Assembly (NCBI GenBank): GCA_038373865.1
Contig: JAXGGA010004457.1
Coordinates: 1 to 64,000 of the forward strand
From: Uloborus plumipes
Lineage: Eukaryota; Arthropoda; Arachnida; Araneae; Uloboridae
Length of the DNA stretch: 64,000 nucleotides
Reading direction: 5' to 3'
In this document: in pieces, positions 45,203 to 56,956 of the stretch
Layout: each line of letters opens with the position of its first letter
Numbering within the stretch: position 1 is the first letter of the stretch
Made by a program: the position numbers and the translations under genes
Notes under the pieces: model-generated
The model's database searches: none
What the model saw: only the letters and a program-made list of their open reading frames with translations
What the model was told of the DNA's origin: nothing

Positions 45203-45672
45203 GCATTAATGCCTGACATTTTTTTTCCAAAGATATTTTGCATACTGGTTACAAACAGTGTTTAATGGACAGGAAAAATAATTAAAAAAAATATTACGTA
45301 AAAAGTAATTTTTTTATTAAGGAAAGAAAAATCGTCCCTTAAAAGTTATGATAGACCGCAGAGGGTACATACTTTTTTTACTACATTTTTTTTTCTAACT
45401 ACGATATAATTTTTAAAAGGATATTTTATAAGAAGAAATAAAATCAGCAATCAACATTAACTGGGATGCTGGGAATAACTTTGAAAACTTAGCTCTTTTT
45501 CTTGAGATTGTGAACGATGTGATTTTTGATAAAGATCATATTAAAACTGCTACAGAACACACTTTACAATGGTTATGTGCTGCAATTTGTTAATAACGAA
45601 TTGAAACAATACCAAGGTACTAATTGAACACTATTATTTGGTTTTAATGTTCATTTTGGGGGAATTCAGACC
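45203..45672 (+). mobile_element. TTAA-family P MITE, copy 2 (truncated)
   Basis: Starts at CATTAATGCCTGAC, where the preceding TTAACC is replaced by GACG, and follows copy 1 (7425-7931) through TTGAGATTGTGAACGAT and ACACTATTATTTGG. It stops after GAATTCAGACCC, so it lacks the right terminus. Confidence 0.78.
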
Positions 45673-46004
45673 CGACAATCAATACATTTTATCATTTAGA
45701 GTGCACTTTTAAATTTATCCGTTAGCCATCAGTAAATTTCAAAAAAATATGTTCTTCGGAAGAAGCATAAGAATCGCATTTTATAAAATTGAAATTTTAT
45801 AAAAATAGTTGATTATCATACAAGAATAAATTTCTATAATTTTGTGTTTTTGTTAAAACCGTTTTTTCGTTATGAAACATGGCAAAATAGTAGATCAATG
45901 TAAAATTTTGAAAAGAAAAGCATAGTTGTAATATACGTATAAAAAAATATAATAAATAGTACAAAAAGTTGCCGATAGGTAGCGCTGCAGATTAACAAGA
46001 CATT

Positions 46005-46142
46005 CTACAGATGCTCTACATGTATGCCGTATTTTTCCGCAACTCTTTCCATTCGTAAAGCAGTGTGTTCTACAGCTGAACGCAATAAGTCCACACTAAT
46101 TCCACGAACATGACCATTAATTGCGTCTTTAAGGTGTGCCAA
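46005..46142 (-). pseudogene. Mariner-like transposase, C-terminal fragment
   Basis: An open 45-codon stretch ending in TAG: LAHLKDAINGHVRGISVDLL, then RSAVEHTALRMERVAE. This is the typical C-terminal tail of a Tc1/mariner-superfamily transposase. The same tail with about ten differences, and exactly the same length, is at 50557-50694 on the plus strand. Confidence 0.8.
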
Positions 46143-46269
46143 AGTTGTGGGGTGTTATTTTTTTTTTTGAAAAGGTGACTTCAAGAGGGTACGAAACTTA
46201 CTCTGGTACAAGAAGAAGGTATAAATACCCCCCCCCTTGTTGACAACATTTGTAATTCCTGAACTTCAA

Positions 46270-46402
46270 CAAAGTGGCCGTCTCCAGGACACGATATTTA
46301 TGCAGGATGGTGCACCACCCCATATTCTACGTGGCATTCAACACATGTGATGGGCAACTTTGAATTTTGGTTATGGGGATTCTTCAAGGATCGGGTCTAT
46401 TA
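46270..46402 (+). pseudogene. Mariner-like transposase, catalytic-region fragment
   Basis: DTIFMQDGAPPHILRGIQHM then a stop at 46348-46350, followed by FEFWLWGFFKDRVY. MQDGAPPH holds the second catalytic Asp of the family, and the WLWGxxKDRVY phrase follows it in the usual order. It lies on the opposite strand to the adjacent C-terminal fragment, showing a local inversion. Dead. Confidence 0.8.
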
Positions 46403-47429
46403 GTCCAGTCAAATTAGGTCATGAACCGGACATTCAAAAAATACAATTGCCACCTATGCCAAGTTGTTCAGTATGATAAGGAGATAATGTATAAAAAAGT
46501 CCCACGAATTTGAGCGTCGGGTTTGGGAGTTATGGGGGGGGGGCGAAGAAGGGGCTTAAAATGCTGATTATTGCTTTATTTCAGCTCTATTTCAATGACT
46601 TCCTTTGCATGAAAATGTATTTTTATAAAATTAAAGATGTTACAAATTTCTTATATTCCAAGAAAAAATTTTTGAGTTAGTCCGTTCTTCGTGGGGGGCG
46701 GGGGGGGGTGCCCCCCCCTTTTTTTGAGCTTTCCACTTTAAAAATGCAAAAGCATACGCGCAGATTATTTTAATGTTTTTTATATGCCATATTTGAATGC
46801 ACCCCCCCATCCCCCCCAAATAATGGAAACTATTGACTAGATCGGAGCAAATCCCAGGATTTTGCAGCGTTTTTGATACATTTCAAAGTTTATTTCTATC
46901 AAATATTAATCCAGATAAAGTTGAAGGGAGTAAATTAAATGTTTTTGAAACATGATTTAGACCATCTGTTTGATATCTAAAGCTCACTGTCAACATTAGC
47001 GTCACTCTGTGTGCCTACCTGCCTCGCTGGTAAAAACTGAAAACATAGCTGAATTAAAGTAAAACAAACGACAGAAATCTTTTAGTTTAAAAACTGCCTC
47101 TTTTGCTAGATGAAGTCTTTTCTTCCTCTTTTCCTACATCATAAATGAATAATTAATTTGGAGGACAAATCTCGTAAGTATTTAACACATACACATATTA
47201 AAAATAAAAATTATTTTAACATAAAAACTTAAATGGTTACACATTTTTTTTACCTTTTCACTATACTTTGAAAAATTGCTATGAGGTGACTTTTTCATTC
47301 AACACGTTATTTTTGCTCAGTCATCCATCATCAAACCATATCCCAGATGACCATAGGAAGTTCAAGATGAAAGAGGGAGCAGCGGATGAATTTTTTACAA
47401 GCTAATTTTGCAATGGGAGGGCTTCAATT

Positions 47430-48720
47430 TTGGCATAACTACATGCACTCGGGCACTGGTGAAACAGCTTGTGTGAGACAACAATTTTCTATAGCTTTAG
47501 TCAAAACAGTTGTTCGAGGTTCGAGGAGCTTTTGAATCAACGTGAACGGCTGTTCGAGGGGTAAAGCACATGATTCCTCCCATAGCGTGGTACATATTGT
47601 GACCATCAATAGGCTAAACGTTATAGTCCGCGTAATCAAAAACAAACTGAATATAGCCTTTCTCTAGATTGATGTCCTCGTTACAGATCTTTCAAATCCT
47701 ATTACTTCACTATATGAACAGCCCAAACCCCATTTTTGATATTACATTGACAAGTAGCCTTGATACAAATCTCCTGTGTAAGTACACAGCTGTACCGAAT
47801 TGAATAGGATATAGAAAGGAACGTGGTCTTGTTGAAGAAATTATCGAATGAGAAATAGCAGTCACTTTCCTATGAATAGCTTTTTTAATTTCCTTTGTTT
47901 GTTTTTTAGGCTTAATAATCTGAGAGATCAGTAACTGGAGAGATTCTGGAATCAACCCTGGGTTTTCGTTTCGTATTTCTTTAAAAGAAGGAAACTGGGA
48001 ACAATTATAAACTTGATTTTTTATGTCTCGTCTTATTGAGCATGGCAGTTGTTTCAATAATTCTTTTTACCTCTTCAGCTTTATCTGTGTACCATTTATT
48101 GAAAAGTATTTTGGACACTGTCTCATTAAGATATATTCACACCTGTAATGGTCGTGACATTAATACTGTCCCCATAGTGTTCCACGAGTTTTCTTTTCAA
48201 ATGTTTGTCATGGTATGGCTCTACACAAGGATTTAGCCGGCAAAATAAATCAGTGAGCTCCTTGAAAGTGTATTGGCATCCATCGTTTTCTTCCAAATAT
48301 TGGCACCACTTTTTAAAAGTATCTGCTCTTGACGAGTCTTTCCTTGATCCACCTCTATTTGCGGCTTCTGCAGACTTAGATACGTCAAGTTTAAATATGG
48401 ATAAACCGTATTTGTGGTATCTTCCATTTGTTTGAACTAAGTCCATCGTTAAATGAAAAATGATCAAATAGGCTTTGTGCTGAACTATATTTGAAGTTAA
48501 AAATCAACGTAAATAAAGCACAAATAAGGTAGAAAGTACAGCAAATAGCTATTTCAAGGCTACAATGGAGCCCCTTCATCAGTGCACTGATGAAGGGGCT
48601 CCATTGTAGCCTTGAAATAGCTATTTGCTGTACTTTCTACCTTATTTGTGCTTTATTTACGTTGATTTTTAACTTCAAATATAAGTCCATCGTGTTTTGC
48701 AAGTCTGAAAGTACTTCTTC
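47430..48720 (-). pseudogene. Decayed member of a repetitive arthropod protein family of unknown function
   Basis: Reading the minus strand from about 48700 downward gives consecutive pieces: around 48230-48400 CQYTFKELTDLFCRLNPCVE then DKHLKRKLVEHYGDSINV; 48030-48150 LNETVSKILFNKWYTDKAEE; 47710-48000 PESLQLLISQIIKPKK then RPRSFLYPIQFGTAVYLHRR and FVSRLLVNVISKMGFG; and 47540-47640 GYIQFVFDYADYNV, a stop, PIDGHNMYHAMGGIMCFTP. The order and spacing look like one long protein seen repeatedly in arthropod genomes (recalled, not searched); I do not know its activity. Frameshifts and stops break it, and a 232-bp palindromic insert (48450-48681) splits its N-terminal part. It lies between the mariner-related arms. 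Confidence 0.65.
48450..48681. mobile_element. Insert with a perfect 198-bp palindrome and 12-bp TSD
   Basis: TAAGTCCATCGT flanks it at 48438-48449 and 48682-48693. From 48486 to 48683 the sequence is a perfect inverted repeat of 99 bp per arm with no spacer (centre between 48584 and 48585, at CAGTG|CACTG). Each arm holds CTGATGAAGGGGCTCC..TAGCCTTGAAATAGC, which resembles the CTGATGA..GAAA core of hammerhead ribozymes in Penelope-like retroelements, though stem I is not preserved. Two identical 92-aa and 62-aa ORFs read out of the arms. The variable-length TSD and inverted arms suit a retroposed, snap-back insertion. Confidence 0.75.
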
Positions 48721-50060
48721 TCCCCAGGAATCGTGTCTTTTCAAGTCATCCTCGCGAATTGCATTAATATATGCTATAGTTTTTGCTTCAAACCAAATTT
48801 CTTTGGTTTATTTCTACACTTGGATACATTTATGTATTTTTTTCCGCACAAAAAGTAAAGTGATTTGAAGTCAAAAGTGGATCTGAGAGGCTTCTGAACT
48901 TAACTACTTGCTGATGCAATACTAGGTGGTTATGGTTACAGATTTCGCGTGTAGTTCTTGCGGTATTTTAAATGTACTTCAGTTACATTCCTATTCAGAT
49001 AAGGTCTTTCGCTCCATCCTCTTTAATTTCACCATCGTTTGGCGCAGTATAGCGTATGAAGGCTGTTGTGCCAGTAAACCCAAAGTAACCAACCAACCAG
49101 CTAACCTTAATTTCACTGCATGTCAGTATTGTGCTCCATCCTTTTGCAAATACATTAACTACTATACCGTCAACATCAGTACAAGGCTCCCAAAATACGA
49201 TTCATTTCTGCCGCACTTCAAATTTTGTTCATTGTAAAATTCTCACAAGTTTAGCATTTCACTGATTTTTTAACTACATTTTAAAACTTTTTAACATATC
49301 TATTTCCTTAAATATGCAATCTTATGCACATTATATTCGGAACTTTTTATATTCAAAGTATTCTAACAACTGAATATTTTATATTTATATGTTTACAAAA
49401 ATTATTTATTTACCACAGTCAGTATTAAAACGCATCTTAACGGGGCAAGGCAGTGATCATAACCAACGACTGGTCTATATTTCTATCTATTTTAGTACTG
49501 ATCTGAATGGACACATATATAGACAAGTAAATTAAGCAGCAAAGTGAACCGCTGAGTGCTCTTAATTGCAACCGGAAACGAAATTTTTTAGTGTAAATTA
49601 GGGAATCTTTTTAAGACTATGATACCCCTTTTTATGAGAAAACGATGATGATACTGGAAAATACTCAGATGTTTTCGGGGTACTTAGTAAATGACCATTT
49701 TGAAGTTTAAGCTGGATACCTGCTCTTTTCCAGAACTTTCGACCTTACAGATTTGTCGGGGGCTCTGTTCAGCCATGTGTCTTAAATACGAAACAAAAAT
49801 TGGTAATGTATAATCCATTTGGTATTCATTTTATCGGTGGTCCAAAATTGCAAATGACGGTGCCAAGTACGCAGTAGCAAAAATAATTTAGGATTGCTAT
49901 AGAAAAATTCATAATAAAACCATCGACAAAAAAAAATATTTAGGTAGGTACTTCCTATTTATTACCACAGCTCTCAAAAATTCAAAAAAATTGCACTCTT
50001 GAATTTATTTCTTATTCAGTAATGCAACTGAAATAAATTATTGTTAACTTTTTTGAGATG
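48721..50060. other. Region between decayed gene and right mariner arm
   Basis: The minus strand of about 48930-49240 may still be part of the decayed gene, but the reading is too broken to support. 49260-50060 holds nothing I recognise. Confidence 0.35.
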
Positions 50061-50556
50061 CAAATAAGGTCCGCCCTTTAATTTATTAGGGGGGGGGCGA
50101 TTGGGGGGATGTACTAAAAATGGCATATAAAACATTAAAATATCTGCGCAGATACTTTTGCATTTTTAAAGTGGAAAGCTAAAAAAAAAAATTTTTTTTT
50201 TTTGGGGGGGGGGGGGCAAAAAAACTCCGCGTCCCTCGAATGACGGACTTGCGCAAAAATATCACTTGATACTTAAGTAATATGTACCATCTTTAATTTT
50301 ATATACAATAACATTTCCGTGCAAAGGAAGTCATTGAGATAGAGCTCAAATAAAGCAATAATCAGTATTTTAAGCCCCTCCTTCGCCCCCCCATAACTCC
50401 CAAACCCGACGCTCAAACTCGTGGGACTTTTTTAGACGTTATCTCTTTATCATACTGAACAACTTGGCATAGGTGGCAATTGTATTTTTTGAATGTCCGG
50501 ATTCGGCCTTTTTTTGACCTAATTTTACTACACTATATCGAGAACATCCCACAACC

Positions 50557-50694
50557 TTGGCACATATTAAAGACGCAATTAATCGTCATGTTCATGCAAT
50601 CAGTGTAGACTTATTCCGTTCAGCTGTAGAACAAACTGCTTTACGATTGGAAAGAGTTGTAGAGAACCACGGCACACATGTGGAATATCTGTAG
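50557..50694 (+). pseudogene. Mariner-like transposase, C-terminal fragment (second copy)
   Basis: LAHIKDAINRHVHAISVDLF, then RSAVEQTALRLERVVENHG and a TAG stop. Partner of 46005-46142; together they mark the two arms. No upstream catalytic core is present on this side. Confidence 0.8.
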
Positions 50695-50769
50695 AATGTC
50701 TTGTTCATCTGCGGCGCCACCTATCGTCTACTTCTTGTATTATTTTTTTTTCTTTAATAAATCTCGAGC

Positions 50770-51620
50770 GCATGGTCTGAAGTGTCTGTTTTCAAAATTT
50801 CATCACATTATGACCCATACAACGTCTTGCACAAGCCTCTGAGTTGGGGAAGTTTAATTTAGACAACCATGTATATATGTTTCAAAGAATTTGTTATTTC
50901 AGTGACTTCATATCCTGCATAACTTGTAGGCGTGTTTGAATGGAGTTTCTCTTATTATGTGATGTGCAAAATATTGATTAGAAGAACATAGGTAAAGATA
51001 TATCAAAGAGCCAGACGTCTTAAAATTGTTGTATTTTCGACGTTGCTAGCTGTTAGACTAAAACTAATTGCCTAAACATGTTTGCAAAACAAAATAATAA
51101 TAATAATATACGTAGACAATGAATTAAAAATATAGCAGTTGAATGTGTATATTTCGTTTGCTTCTTACCATCATATACTTTTTCTTTTTAATAGTACTCT
51201 TTTTTTTTAAGTAAGCGATTCTTTTCACACTTAGCTCTTTTTCATTTTCGCTGATTTTACGACCTTTTAAAAAATATTTAGTTTAACACAGTCAGCGATT
51301 TCCGTTTTTGGTGAGAGTGATGTCATATCAATTTAAAACGTGTTTTAGATATAATTAACGTCCTTTAATTGCAGTTTAGCTGGGGTTTTTTTTTTGTTTG
51401 TAATTTTTTCTGATCTTTATTGCTTGATTTTTTATTGAAAATGGGTTTGATAATCATGCATATTGTCTATTAAACTATTGTAACATTTTTTCTCTTTTGA
51501 ATGACAGAAAAATGTTTCATATATATGGTTAAATATTTTCTAATTAATTGTCATAATAATGACATCAAATTCTTGCCAACAATATTTCTTCATATACTCG
51601 TACTATGATTTATTCTGGAA
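50770..51620. other. Unassigned AT-rich stretch
   Basis: No terminal repeats, coding or RNA recognised. Confidence 0.5.
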
Positions 51621-51623
51621 CTG

Positions 51624-51980
51624 CACTGCAGAAAATAAACTTGATTTTACAGAATAATACTGAAATTATGAAAACTGAGGTTACAGTTTAAAACTGTAAA
51701 ATGCTCAGCAATAAACTACAAAAAAAAAAAAACTATTTTGCAGCTTATTACTGTAAAACTATCAGTTTTACAATTTAATACAGTCAAATTAGCAGTATTA
51801 TACTGCAAAAACAACGGTATAATTCTGGAAGCAGAGGTTCCAGTTTAAAACTATAAAACTGAAGCTAGCAATTTTACAGTTTATTGCTGCAAAATTCAGC
51901 TATTTAACAGTTATTTACTGTAAGATTACTATAAAATTAGCTGTATTATCCTGTAAAAACAACATTTATTTTTTGTAGTG
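51624..51980. repeat. ACAGTAATAAACTGTAAAA-type repeat, copy 3
   Basis: The most complete copy: begins CACTGCAGAAAATAAACTTG and ends with the mirrored GTTGTTTTTACAG..CACTAC block, so the family may have CACTRYA-type inverted ends. The interior alternates AATAAACTGTAAA phrases and GGAAGCAGAGGTTCCAG. No TSD is clear. Confidence 0.65.
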
Positions 51981-52153
51981 TACTACAAACTCTAATGCTT
52001 ATAAAAAAGATTATTTCAGCAATTAAAAAATTATTTATTTTTATAAGGAGAAGATAAAATGATAAAAACGTGGATTAAGGCGAATATTTTTTAACTGGAA
52101 ATAAACTGGTCAAAAATATCTATATCTGCACGTTTTACACTATCTGTCCGTAA

Positions 52154-52656
52154 CCCATTAATGCCTAACGTCCCTTTTTAGGAACGGTCCAAAAAAGGGT
52201 CTGAATTCCCCCCAAATGAACATTTCAACCAAATAATAGTGTTCAATTAGTACCTTGGTATTGTCTCAACTCGTTATTAACAGATTGCAGCACATAACCA
52301 TTGCAAAGTGTGTTCTGTAGCAGTTTTAATATGACCTTTATCAAAAATGACATGGTTTACAATCTCAAGAAAAAAAGCTATGTTTTCAAAGTTGTTCCCA
52401 GCTTCCCAGTTTATCTTAATTGCTGATTTTATTTCTTCTTATAAAATAGCTTTTTAAATATTATATCGTAGGCAGAAAAAAAATTTTAGTAAAAAAAGTG
52501 TATCCCCTCTGGTCTATCGTAACTTTTAAAGGACGATTTTCTTTCCTTAACAAAAAAATTTTTCTACATTATATTTTATAAGTTTTTTATTATTTTCCTG
52601 CCCATTAAACCAGTATACAAAATATCTTTGGAAAAAAATGTCAGGCATTAATTGGG
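52154..52656 (-). mobile_element. TTAA-family P MITE, copy 3
   Basis: CCCATTAATGCCTAACGTCC at the left and the complement of CCCAATTAATGCCTGACA at the right; TTAA at 52657-52660, with GTAA on the left. Opposite orientation to 7425-7931. Confidence 0.85.
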
Positions 52657-52660
52657 TTAA

Positions 52661-53825
52661 GCTTAGGCATGAAAATTTTAAAAACTCTATTCGAAACACC
52701 AATATAGTAATAACGCCAATTTATATCCTTTTAACAATGCTTGAAAAATACTTCGGAAAATGCTTAAGTTATTCACCGAAAAGACCTCTAAATTTTAATC
52801 TCAGCAATACAATAGTGACTTTTTCAGCTGCAAAGCTTTAGATTTAATCTGTTAAAGAAGGAAGTTATTTAACTATAATCTATTACTTATGCGGCTGCGT
52901 GAAATTAATGGGTGACCTGTGGCTGGGAAAAGAATCGATTGAGTGGGATAGGAAGAAGTGTTAAAGGTGGGGAGCGTGACTTAAGAATGTCGAAAACTCG
53001 ATTTTTATTGATCGTTTAATTTAATTTTTTTTAAACTCTTTTTCATTTTTTATTTTTGAAGAGCAATTACTTTGAGATTTTCAACTATCAAAATTATTAC
53101 GCAAAGTATTTTTCGATTGCATAAGCCTCGGGAGTTTTTGTTTTTTAATTTTTTTTTTCAGGCTTAATAGTTGTAATAAGTTTTTCGTAGAGATTAAGAC
53201 ACGAACTACTTTTCAGAAAACTTAAGCAATTAAGTTATTCATATTAAATGTGAAAATTTTCTTACTCGAAAAAACTAAGAAACAGATAAGTACATTTTTG
53301 ACAACATCTAAAATTTGAATCAGTTATTTACAAAATCATCATAGTTAAACTTGCAAGTCCACTGCAGAGAAAACGCCTGTCTTAGAACAGTCAATATCCA
53401 GTCTATTTTTTGTGTTTATTTTCCGTTGTCTTCCGAAAAATTCCTTTTTTTTAAAATGTTTTTCATGGTGCATGGTGATTGTTTCATATTTGGCATCACA
53501 GAAAAAAAGTTATATACATTGGATATGATTATCAGAAAATGCTTTTTTTTCTTTTAATTAATGAAAAAATATTTCAGGATTTCCATACATCTAAATTTAT
53601 TGTGGTAAACCTTGAACTTTCGATTCGATTTCTAAGATAAAATAATGGGAATATTTTTAGTTTTATATTTTTAATCTTAAAAGAACACTTGTTAGGCCCA
53701 TTTTACTTTCTTTTTATTAAGAAAAGTATTCGAGCATGAAGGTAAACTAATATTTTTGTAGTTGCACCTGTGATTAGCTTGAATGTTGATACGATTCTAC
53801 AAATAACGTGCTTCCGCTAAATTTA
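52661..53825. other. Unassigned AT-rich region
   Basis: No supported feature. ORFs at 52638-52841 and 53351-53557 are AT-rich and motif-free. Confidence 0.5.
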
Positions 53826-54090
53826 TACATTCGAACCCGCTTACTAGAATATCGGTTAAAAGAATACCCGCCTAATATAATACATTATCAATACACCAAA
53901 CTTTTAATTATTTTTTTTAATTTGATCATCCCATTTATTAAAATAGTTTTTTGGAGGGAAAATTGGCGATATCATTAAGTGGGCTCGAATAATTGCTTTT
54001 TATATCTCGGTGAATAATAATCGTACTAATGTCAAGCTTTATGCGTTAGAGCGGTTTTTTATGCTCTTGATTTTCCTAAGCATAAGTTAG
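53826..54090. mobile_element. Fragment of a Tigger-like element
   Basis: ACATTCGAACCCGCTTACTA followed by GAATATCGGTTAAAAGAAT resembles the end of pogo/Tigger elements, and TCTCGGTGAATAATAATCG near 54006 has relatives near 3411. Ends are not defined. Confidence 0.4.
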
Positions 54091-54094
54091 GGGA

Positions 54095-55060
54095 CCTGAA
54101 GTACGTATAAAAAGTTAGATTTCGTATTTTTTGACTATTTCTTTTTCTCTTCAAACTTTCTACATCTTAGCTCTGCACTTCATTTTGATCGTCTTTGTAA
54201 CTGGAAATATGCATCTAGGACAAACGGTTGTAAAATTAAAAGTCTTACAGGTTAAAACGGAACACCCTGTACACTCCCAGCTTTTATGTGATTATGTACA
54301 ATTAGTTGGCATATTGACATATGCTCTGCATTAAATACTTTTAAATGTAAAGCTCAGAAATACTGGGGAGGCAAAAAAACCTATGACCTAATTTTTAAAT
54401 CCTAGAATTAGAATAAATAAAATAAATAACTTCCTTTATTTGAACGAAACAATTCTCTCAACACTTGGTCACATAAAATTTGCAACAAATATTTGCAGGA
54501 TTTTCAGAACAAAATACAAATCTAATTTCCAGAAAAGTTTATTCAAAAAATGTCCGTGAAAAATATAACAAATCACCACTAGGGAAAAGTGTGACATTTT
54601 CATTCATGGTTTCTGTACAAAACTAACGAAAGAAATAACACAATTTTTAGCTTTTTCACCAGAAGAAAAAAAGATGTCTATATCTAATTCGTAACTAAGC
54701 AGGGGGAAATTTTCAATTATGCATTTCGAAAGAAAATAGCCCTCTGCCGAAGAATTAGATTTTCAAATTTTCTTGGCCAACATGAACATAATTATCTTCT
54801 CTAATTCTCTTCTGCTGTCTTAATAAAAAACAGCCGGATACATGTTAATCCCAGGGGGACAGCGTTTTTTTTTCTGATTATTTTTGGGAGTAAACCACAT
54901 GTACTGAATGGTATCGAAAAATACCTCATTTAAATATTCTTTTTAAAAGTAATTATTCTAGAGTTAACAAATGTTGCATGATACATCTGGGAAAAGAAAA
55001 GGGAAATAAGGATGGAAATAAGTTTGTGTCATGAAGTTTAATCACGGTTTGAAATTACTT
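54095..55060 (-). repeat. Long interspersed repeat, inverted partner of 2240-3195
   Basis: Collinear with the reverse complement of 2240-3195, including CAGGGGGAAATTTTCAATTA and GACCTAATTTTTAAATCC. An AAAACGGAACACCCTGTACA phrase near 54253 looks like the terminus of an element within the family. No coding. Confidence 0.7.
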
Positions 55061-55099
55061 TTCCGACATTTTTCTTTCGGCATACTACTTCGGCAAATA

Positions 55100-55613
55100 C
55101 CATTAATGCCTAGCGCCCCTTTTTAGGGACGGTCAAAAAAAAAAGGGTCTGAATTCCCCAAAATGAACATTTCAACCAAATAGTAGTGTTCAATTAGTAC
55201 CTTGGTATTGTTTCAACTCGCTATTAACAGATTGCAGCACATAACCGTTGTAAAGTGTGTTCTGTAGCAGTTTTAACATGGTCTTTATCAAAAATCACAT
55301 CGTTCACAATCTCAAGAAAAAAAGCTAAGTTCTCAAAGTTATTCCCAGCTTCCCAGTTTAAGTTAATTGATGATTTTATTTCTTCTTATAAAATGTCTTT
55401 TTAAATAATATATCGTAGGCAGAATAAAGTTTTAGTTAAAAAAGTATGTACTCTCTGGGGTCTATCGTAACTTTTAAGGGACTATTTTTCTTTCCTTAAT
55501 AAAAAAAATATTTTTTACAGAATATTGTTTTTATTATTTTTCCTGTCCATTACACACTGTTTGTAACCAGTATACAAAATATCTTTGAAAAAAAAAAGTC
55601 AGACATTATTGGG
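55100..55613 (-). mobile_element. TTAA-family P MITE, copy 4
   Basis: CATTAATGCCTAGCGCCCCT at the left, where the preceding CC is lost (ATAC), and GTCAGACATTATTGGG followed by TTAA (55614-55617) at the right. Same orientation as copy 3. Confidence 0.82.
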
Positions 55614-55617
55614 TTAA

Positions 55618-56300
55618 GAGGTAATTTCTATTTACCTTTCTGTGTATTTGAACTTTATGTAACGTTACGTTTTAAACAGAGTGTTCCATTTCAAGCTGCA
55701 TGACCTTTATTTTCGCAAACATTAGTCCTGGATGATTACTTCCAATAGCAAAAATGCTCAAAATGAAATGCAGAATTAAGGTGTTAAAAGTTTAAGGAAA
55801 AAAAATCAATAAAAAAATACGAAAGTTAACTTTTCATACAGACTCCAGGTCTAATAGGTTATATAAAGGAAAATTAAGAGCGTATAAAAAACGATTCGCA
55901 CACAGAAAGTTTGACATTTGTTCTTGGAAAGGAAAGTGTTTTACTATGCAACTTTATTTTTGATTTTTTTTTTTTTTTTTGAAAAAATGGAGTTTATTTG
56001 TAGTTTTCCAGTTTTTTGTTATTTTTCTCATAAACAGTAAATAAAACAAATTTAAGATTCTTTTTTTTTATTTTATTCTTTTATTTGTTTCTTCATTCTT
56101 TTATTTCGTTCTCATCTCGAATTCAAAAACTCACGTAAACCCTAGTTTCTTTGGTATTGACTGTTGTCACAGTTTTAAAGACATAGTAAAATGAACTTTA
56201 AACATTTATCTTAAAGCCTGCCTAGCAAATAATTTTTTGGCTAATAATTTCCAACTATATATTTTTATATTTTATTGTTCCCAAAGTAACATAAAAGAAG
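55618..56300. other. Repeat fragment and AT-rich filler
   Basis: 55670-55870 is a diverged third copy of the terminal part of the 2240-3195 repeat (GCTCAAAATGAAATGCAGAA). The rest is AT-rich with T runs. Confidence 0.5.
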
Positions 56301-56309
56301 GGGAAATAA

Positions 56310-56956
56310 TTCTGTACTTCTGAAAACACTTTCCAGTTTACTGAAGACTGCCCCAACCGTAGCGAAGAATTTCAATTTTCCCTTGACAATCATTTTAGAA
56401 AATACTTCAAACAATATTTAGAAATGAAATCTTAAGATATTTTTAAGTTTCAGAGAATTGGAAAAAAGCGACATGCTGTCTTTATTTCTAGTTTAGATAA
56501 CAGCGTTTCCATGGGAAAGATTCTAAAGATGAGGTTTGCTTTCATTTTTAATACTTGTCGATTTTAATAATATCGCGAATTTAGGCTTCAAAGTTTAGGA
56601 AGGCATAAATCAATAAAGAATATCCAGAGCAATGCTGACTTAAGTTGAAAACCAAAAGGATCAAAATTTAAATTTATTTGTCTCAAAATTAATATTTTCT
56701 TTCAATTTTGAACAAATAGAGTAATAGAGATTAGCCTTTAAGCATACATATTGATACAATTTAACACATTTAACTATGAGTATTTTCCAATAAAGATTAC
56801 GATTAACAATGAATTACCCATTTAAGGCTCACCTATTTTATTTTAGCATGAATGCTAAAGCATTACAGATGCCCATGTGGATAGAATTCATTCAAATAAT
56901 TTTTTAGAGCTATGTTGCATTAATAAGACCCCGGGCAACGCCGGGTAAAAAGCCAG
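56310..56956 (+). mobile_element. Helitron-like 3' end, second instance
   Basis: Hairpin CCCGG (56930-56934) / CCGGG (56941-56945) around GCAACG, then a 7-base A-rich spacer and GCCAG|T where CTAG|T is expected, suggesting a mutated Helitron terminus. The upstream part shares a phrase with 32810-32900. The start is approximate. Confidence 0.45.

Larger units (their letters stand above)
45965..50735. mobile_element. Mariner-related inverted structure with long arms
   Basis: The left arm (about 45970-46850) mirrors the right arm (about 50070-50735): GATAGGTAGCGCTGCAG versus CGGCGCCACCTATC at the tips, then the transposase C-terminus, CGTCGGGTTTGGGAGTTATG versus its complement, and G/C homopolymer blocks near 46690-46720 and 50085-50215. 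The left arm has extra transposase sequence at 46150-46400. About 3.2 kb lies between the arms and holds an unrelated decayed gene. Whether the whole is one element or two copies in opposite orientation around older DNA cannot be settled by eye. Confidence 0.65.

Noticed and set aside
48587..48640. Second hammerhead ribozyme in the palindrome arm
   Set aside because: The CTGATGA and GAAA cores and a stem II are visible, but stem I cannot close with the flanking sequence and stem III has an impossible loop, so it is at most a remnant.
48590..48868. Two identical ORFs MKGLHCSLEI on opposite strands
   Set aside because: They read outward from the two arms of the perfect palindrome; identity follows from the palindrome, not from gene duplication. 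A retroelement origin is possible, but the reading frame itself is not supported.
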